DNA of 64,000 nt from NCBI RefSeq assembly GCF_000004195.4, contig NC_030685.2, positions 56,792,048 to 56,856,047 on the forward strand, read 5' to 3'. The position numbers were made by a program, and so were the translations under genes. A model generated the notes under the pieces. It saw nothing but the letters and a program-made list of their open reading frames with translations, was not told the DNA's origin and ran no database searches. Of this stretch, positions 58,501 through 64,000 are shown piece by piece. Source of the DNA: Xenopus tropicalis (taxonomy: Eukaryota; Chordata; Amphibia; Anura; Pipidae). The number at the start of each line of letters is the position of its first letter. Within the stretch, counting starts at the first letter, position 1.

Positions 58501-61500
58501 TGTGTGGACTTCTGATTGGAGATCAGTGCTAGAGAACCTGGAAAAGACATGGCCAGATATGGTAGATGGCAATTCCATTAGTCTATATGAATCTGAGTCA
58601 ATAGGAAGGTGAAATGACATTGTGGTAAGGTAAGACTCTTATATTGCTCCCATGTTCCCAATTTCTTCCAAACCTAAGCCCAGACAGCTCTATTGATAGA
58701 CAGGAGGCTGGACCCTGTGATTTAATGTGTAATGGAAGAGGTTGTTAATAATGACATCAGTGCTTTTTTGTGAGAAACAGAATGCAGGGTGAAATTTCAG
58801 CCCATATTTGTGCATGATTTTGCTACTGGCGATTTCCACAGCAACACTGTATCAGGCAAAAAAAGTTCACTAAACCCTACTTACTGCATCTGTTTTACAA
58901 TGATTCTCTCACCATATTATTACTCTTTTTTATAATCTAGAAGCGTTATTAGTGATGTGTACTTATAATATTATGTATTGTTTTCAGTACAACACAACAA
59001 AACACCTTTAATTTCAGTGCTAAAGTGACTTTAATATCACCTTACTTGTTTCAAATTCATTTATACCCTTGGGACACCTATATGGTTGGTCTGGTGTATA
59101 ATTTCCTTGTGTAGCAGAATACTGTTTTTAGCCACCTTCTGTGTCCCTGTAGGTATCTGGGTTGCTGGTTCTGGATTATACCAATGAGCATAGTCACTGG
59201 AGAGCCGTAAAGTCATTGTCAGAGTGGCTACATGAAGAAAAGGTACAGCACTGTACTATAAACAACACTAAAGTATTTGTTATAACATAGTATGTATTTA
59301 TAGCAATTATTTGAGAGTTATTTATGTTTGATTTATATATATTTGTATTTGAAGAAAAAGACAAAAAACACTGCCTTTTACAATCAGTTTTGTCAGTTAT
59401 CACTAGGAAGCAGTAGCATACACATGATTTACCATTCAGCATATGGAAACAATATTTAGCATTGAGTTATCCTCCCATCTGGTGGACATTATCTAGTACT
59501 GCAGCTAATGCTTATATACATATCTTTATAAGGGTCTTTCAAGTTAAATTTTTTGTACTGTGTTATAGAGTAGAATTTTTAATATGAAGTATAACAAAAG
59601 TGGTGTAAAGGTGATATCTCTATTGACTATGTAGGATGATAATCACAGCGAGATTTCAGAAAATGGTGCCAACCCACCCGAATTTTTGTAAACTAGCACC
59701 CTACCCTTTTCTGTATTGCCACAGCCATAAGGGAGCACTATACTTAACTTCTACCCTGTATTAGGTTATAAGAATAGGGCTCTTTTGCACTTGCTGACAC
59801 ACATTTCAACCCTCAAGGTGGCTATACACATTAAGCTCTGCTTGCTTGGCGAGGTCTCCAGTGAGCGGATCTTCTCCTGATATCCCCACCTACGGGTCGG
59901 CGATATTGGGCGAATTTAGGCTAATTCGGTTGTTTGGCCTTGGGGGCCAAAAAATCGAATTAAAACGTTGGTAATGGGCTCAACGAGCTGATGCGGTCCC
60001 CAATCCAACTACATTTTTTAACCTGCCCGAGCGATATCTGGCCAGTTTCAGGGGAGGCCCATTATTGGTGCCCCTACACGAGCCGATAAGCAGCCAAATC
60101 GGTCTAAGGGGCCGATATCGGCAGCTACAGTCGGCCTATGTTTGGCCACCTTTAGTCTCTAGTACTTGCATTCAGGGTTATAGTTAATCACCCCACATTT
60201 CTTTTTATCTATAATGCAATGTTTTCCCCAGATTACCACTGAAAATAGCAAAATTGTGTGCCTTGCAACATGCACATGTTTCACAATACGGAAGCACATA
60301 TATATATTATATACATTGCATTAACATGTAATTCATTAGGTGCACGTGTATGTGTAACATGTAATGAGAGCCCTGGAAGTAACACCTCTCAAAGGCAAAT
60401 TACTTCCTGGGATCCTTTGTATCCATGTAACCTCTGCTTTGCACTTTATTCAGTAAAATGCAACTAAACAGCAGTTCAGTTTACGCATATACTGTAACTT
60501 TGTGCGCATGTTTGTACCTTTGCTTCAGTAGAAGTTAAGCCCTAAACTAAACACTCAAGATTCTGTCCCAAAAGGCTTTTGTGCAGGTAGCCCAGTTGAA
60601 TTCTGTCATTTACTAAAGACTGATTACATATATATAGTGGTGCACAGAAAGACAAAGGCTGAAGTTGTTCAGTATTCTTCATACTGGGCACTGCAGGCAG
60701 TAACCACAAGCTTGTTTGGACATGAACCCAAATTAGGTTGAAATTACCAGTCTGTACTACACACAGACATGACCAGAATCGAATAGCCCTTTAGTGTGAG
60801 AATTTCCTAGAGTAAAGCATCACATTCATACTCATATTAATTGCAATCTGGTAGTGCACTTGTGTGTGACACCCCCTGTTGCGGCATTATTGTATTGCAT
60901 TACACTGTTCCTGTTTAAACTGTTCTCTCCTTCAGGTACCTGCTCTTTGTGGAATCGACACTAGAATGTTGGCCAAGAAAATCCGAGACAAGGTAAAAGA
61001 GACAAATGAATGCTTAAGTCTTTTAGGGATAAAGGCTGAAGACAAGAATCTCTAACCATTCTTGATCCCCCGTTTTAGAACCCGTTCTAGATCTACTAAA
61101 GTATTTCATTCAGTATAAAGAATTTATTCCTAACCCACTATACAAATGTAGATGCCTGGAAGGCTAAGGCTGCATGGTGAATATCAAAATGTACAGTATG
61201 TGAGGTAAAAAAAACCCAGTCCACCATTAATGTGCACTATGTGAAGAACAACAGCTGGTGAGGATATAACGTGGCTTTAATGTATGGTTTGGGGTATCTG
61301 CTTCCCACAAGGTATTTAGTATTATTATGGCACAACATACATGCTAGGAGTTGTTAAAAGCAGCTACAGTTGGACCCTCCTTCCATAGTGCAGGTTTTCT
61401 TACAGCATAGGCCAGAAGCTTGCAAAATGCTCCTCTAGATTAAAGCAACTGTTCTGGAGATTGTATGTCTTGCATATGTGTGTATTTCTTTAATTTTACT

Positions 61501-62142
61501 ATTCTACCATATTGCAGCCTAGACCTGCAGTTACTTGTACAAAAGAGGGGCTGTGCTTGAATATACTTATAGTACGAACAATACATTCTATCATTATGTT
61601 GCTGCCAAGCTGCAAATGATGCGCTGTCAGTCAGGTTAGCTTAAAATAACTTTTAGCATCTATCTGGAAGATCAGGAACACTTAAAAAATAAAATGAAAG
61701 GACTATATTTTATGTTTAATGAAACTTTAAAGTGACAAAAGTGTGTTCTGACTAATTCCTCCATTCACAGTGCTCCTAACTGATACTAAAACTTTACCCA
61801 ACAAATACATGGCCTGTGGGCACCAGGCAATAGGTATCTAATGAGGTGGGGGGGAAGGATCCCTTGAGATCAAAAAACCTGTAGGGTATAATATTAGGTT
61901 AGGAATAATGCTACCTTGAGCATATTGTAGCATCCTTTACTAGTACATGCTTGGGTATACATTGCAGTCTACCTGCAACCTATTGGCTTGTATTCGCTAT
62001 ATGGATCAATTTGTTTAAAAAAAAAGTTACAAATCTTTTCTCCTTTCAGGGCACTGTACTGGGTAAAATTGAATTTGAGGGAAAGCCTGTTGAGTTGGTA
62101 GATCCAAATAAAAGGAATTTAATTGATGAAGTGTCAACTAAG
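55419..62142 (+). CDS. CPS1: CPS1, carbamoyl-phosphate synthase 1 (five N-terminal-region exons, partial)
   Basis: Five exons (110+145+90+57+93 nt) join in frame through GT-AG introns to give 165 codons. They align by eye with human CPS1 from just after its mitochondrial leader: [48 protein letters not shown] and [10 protein letters not shown] are near-identical blocks. This is the small-subunit-like (CarA N-terminal) domain. The full protein is about 1500 residues and makes carbamoyl phosphate from ammonia and bicarbonate in the mitochondrial matrix for the urea cycle, activated by N-acetylglutamate. The GKIEFEG and GNGG blocks fit CPS1 better than CAD, and the neighbouring LANCL1 agrees. 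The leader exon upstream was not found, and the glutaminase-like and synthase domains lie beyond the right edge. No stops or frameshifts. Confidence 0.96.
55529..57071 (+). other. CPS1 intron, no gene seen
   Basis: Short repeat-like stretch at 56440-56590 (tagcaaccaattag, ttgcctggttgctatt), of a kind also seen at 28130-28200 and 46860-47060. No exon. Confidence 0.5.
57072..57216 (+). CDS. CPS1: CPS1 coding exon (human exon 3 equivalent)
   Basis: 145 nt, completing Gly and then [20 protein letters not shown] through KFIESEHIQ. Acceptor ctgatcctag, donor gtaatg. Confidence 0.95.
57217..59152 (+). other. CPS1 intron with one antisense ORF
   Basis: Contains an 81-codon minus-strand ORF at 58375-58620 ([15 protein letters not shown]..., [15 protein letters not shown]). 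It looks protein-like but matches no family I can name; perhaps a remnant of a transposon protein. Otherwise unremarkable. Confidence 0.4.
59153..59242 (+). CDS. CPS1: CPS1 coding exon (human exon 4 equivalent)
   Basis: 90 nt, phase 0 at both ends: [16 protein letters not shown] through SEWLHEEK. Acceptor tgtccctgtag, donor gtacag. Confidence 0.95.
59813..60154. mobile_element. MITE, 'ggccatacacg' family, copy 3 (diverged)
   Basis: caaggtggctatacac at the left and tttggccaccttta at the right are inverted. Inner words are atatctggcc, gatatcgg and cacgagccgat. In the CPS1 intron before the exon at 60936. Confidence 0.55.
60936..60992 (+). CDS. CPS1: CPS1 coding exon (human exon 5 equivalent)
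   Basis: 57 nt, phase 0 at both ends: [19 protein letters not shown]. Acceptor ctctccttcag, donor gtaaaa. Confidence 0.95.
60993..62049 (+). other. CPS1 intron, no feature seen
   Basis: No exon or intact repeat recognised between the two CPS1 exons. Confidence 0.5.
62050..62142 (+). CDS. CPS1: CPS1 coding exon (human exon 6 equivalent)
   Basis: 93 nt, phase 0 at both ends: [18 protein letters not shown] through NLIDEVSTK. Acceptor ctcctttcag, donor gtaagt. The next exon was not found before 64000. Confidence 0.95.
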
Positions 62143-63245
62143 GTAAGTCAAGTTGCATTACTTTTAGATTAAGAACAAGACTCAAACCCCATTGCTGCTG
62201 AAGCAAAACATTTTGTATATTTTTCAAAGGCTTTCAAGATGGGTCTGAGCTCAGCCCATAGAATATTCTCATACTAGAATATGTAAAGCTTCTTCTGCTG
62301 TGCTGTACATTCAGGCCTCTGTTGCCAGCCTTGTCTGACAGTAGGTCAATTTTTGCAGTCATGGGATTTGCACCCATTTTCTCTGTTTTTAACTGTTTCT
62401 TGCCTAAGCAAAACTGCAGCCAATGAGTTAATCTTTTAGGAGGTGTGCAGGGTTTGAAAAATATAAATACATTCAAATAGGTCTTGCAAGAAGTATGAAT
62501 TGTTCAGAAGACTGACCCATTGTATCCCCTGGTAAAAATGCATCCATTAACTTGGTTTAGGTTAACCCCGACTCACACACTAGCCTGTATGTGCATTTGG
62601 AAATAAAATGAGAACTCTCTGACACCCAGCAGATGATAAGGTTCAGCATGTGTAGACTTTTTCCATGTATTTCAATGTCACCCAAAATGCCAGATTGGCA
62701 TGACTCCAACATGAGCCATTAAGGGTCATTTCTGACCCCAAGTGCTGTGTAATAAGTGCAATTTTGGATGCAAATAGTCATGTTCCTAAATCATAATGAC
62801 AGTGATCAGTTAGGGAAAAGGAAGTATTGGCAAATAAAGAATATACAGGATGGTTCAGTGTCTATTGACTAGGTGTCTGCCAGTTATTTGCAAGTATATC
62901 TATGTTTTATTTTCTGTTTGTATTTTTCTGTTGCTATACTAAGATATAATTTTTTTCCCATCATGCTTTATATATAAAAGTCTCTCTAGCTTAGAATGGC
63001 ACAAGGGGCATTTTGATAGTTGCAGCCTGGTTTTCCACAGCCTTTGTTATCACCTTCTTGTTGTGTTATCATGCTTTTATAATAACCTGGCAGGAAAATA
63101 TTACATGAAGGGGGACAGTTTTTTCTCATGTGGCATGTTGGCCAGTATGGGCAGCATAACAGGGGGCTCTATTTTTTTTTTTTTAAAAAGTTATTGTTTC
63201 TCCCAACCCAAATGCCCTATTAGCCCACACCTCTGATGTCATTTA

Positions 63246-63503
63246 GATGAACCATTATCTTACAGATAAGGGAGAATGGTTCAGTTTGGGCTACAATTCA
63301 GGTAACAGAAAAAGATTGATTAGGGTTTCCATTTTGCTATGACCCTGGTAATATATACTTATCTATCTTATACCTATACCTATCTTATCATGATGATGCT
63401 GGGACCATGGGTGTCGACAGAGAATTTTCAGTATGGGGGGTCATCAATCATAAACAACCTGTTTTCTAGACCAAGCCTGTATACAATAACTAGGTGCCAA
63501 GTA
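63246..63503. repeat. Interspersed repeat, copy 2 (partner at 47216)
   Basis: Same ordered words as 47216-47440, in the CPS1 intron at the right edge. It is followed at about 63508-63555 by cccctatttgcggatgcc, whose reverse complement resembles 12728-12760. Confidence 0.6.
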
Positions 63504-64000
63504 AATCGGTTGGCAATTACCTCCCCCCTTTTGCCCCTATTTGCGGATGCCTGTGGATATATTGTAAAGTCTCCAGAGCCTTCAAGCAGACTGGGGGACA
63601 CATACTGCCAGTGGGTCTCCAGTTGGACATCCCCGGTCTAGGGATTCAGGGGAGTGGTTGGACATCACTGGGTAGTGGCCAGTTAAAAGTGGTGGGTGAA
63701 TTATTTCCAAGGGAACAAAACTGGCTAGAAAAAATACCCAAGTTTTCTCATAGTCTGTGCAGAGAGATGCTTCTAATAATCTCAAGGTACAGTTTTTGTT
63801 CCTTAACCCCAGTTTAATAAAATCAGGTTTTGGAAGTAGTAAATAAGCCCCATACAGATCATGGTTTCCTTGTCAAGGATATATTGAGGTGGAGATATGA
63901 GCAGTTCTTCTTAGCTGCATCTTAAAGATCAAACACAGTTACAACAGGCACCAGTAACAAAGGAAGGAATATTTATATTTAATACTGTCTTACAAAAGCC

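Noticed and set aside
59461..59490. CTCF-like ccatctggtgg in a CPS1 intron
   Set aside because: It misses the invariant C of the core, so the match is too weak to list.
62143..64000. Search for the next CPS1 exon
   Set aside because: No acceptor followed by a frame resembling the next conserved block was found; the intron appears to run past the window edge.

Overview
This is vertebrate nuclear DNA. It is AT-rich, has short exons with GT-AG introns, and carries a dense load of DNA transposons. The protein fragments read as vertebrate orthologues, and the repeats (TTAA-flanked T2/Kolobok-like MITEs, hAT-like MITEs with 8-bp duplications, Penelope-like retroelement pieces) are of the kind that fills frog genomes. 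My best inference is a Xenopus chromosome segment; I cannot separate X. tropicalis from X. laevis by eye.

Layout. Positions 1 to about 24.8 kb are intergenic: no exon could be recognised, and the structure is repeats, many with intact terminal inverted repeats and target-site duplications. From 24.84 to about 39.6 kb the minus strand carries LANCL1, complete in coding sequence. Nine coding exons (78+118+208+148+147+183+177+73+77 nt) sum to 1209 nt, which is 402 codons plus TAA. Upstream are a 5' UTR exon (36834-36947) and a probable first exon and promoter ending at the donor beside 39360. From about 39.6 to 55.4 kb lies a transposon-rich spacer. From 55.42 kb to the right edge the plus strand carries five consecutive internal coding exons of CPS1 (495 nt, 165 codons), covering the start of the small-subunit-like domain. 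The first CPS1 exon (mitochondrial leader) was not found, and the rest of the gene lies beyond the right edge.

The two genes are divergent (head to head), as LANCL1 and CPS1 are in human 2q34. LANCL1 is a cytosolic, zinc-dependent, glutathione-binding LanC-like protein; CPS1 is the mitochondrial ammonia-dependent first enzyme of the urea cycle. Nothing in the sequence ties them functionally beyond shared neighbourhood.

No new gene system was found. The most interesting structure is in the repeats: a 52-bp-period minisatellite carried by an element present twice in inverted orientation; a MITE insertion whose empty site survives in neighbouring repeat copies; nested MITEs in the LANCL1 5' region; a four-copy 31-bp repeat in the likely LANCL1 first exon; and two adjacent long palindromes near 21.6-21.9 kb.
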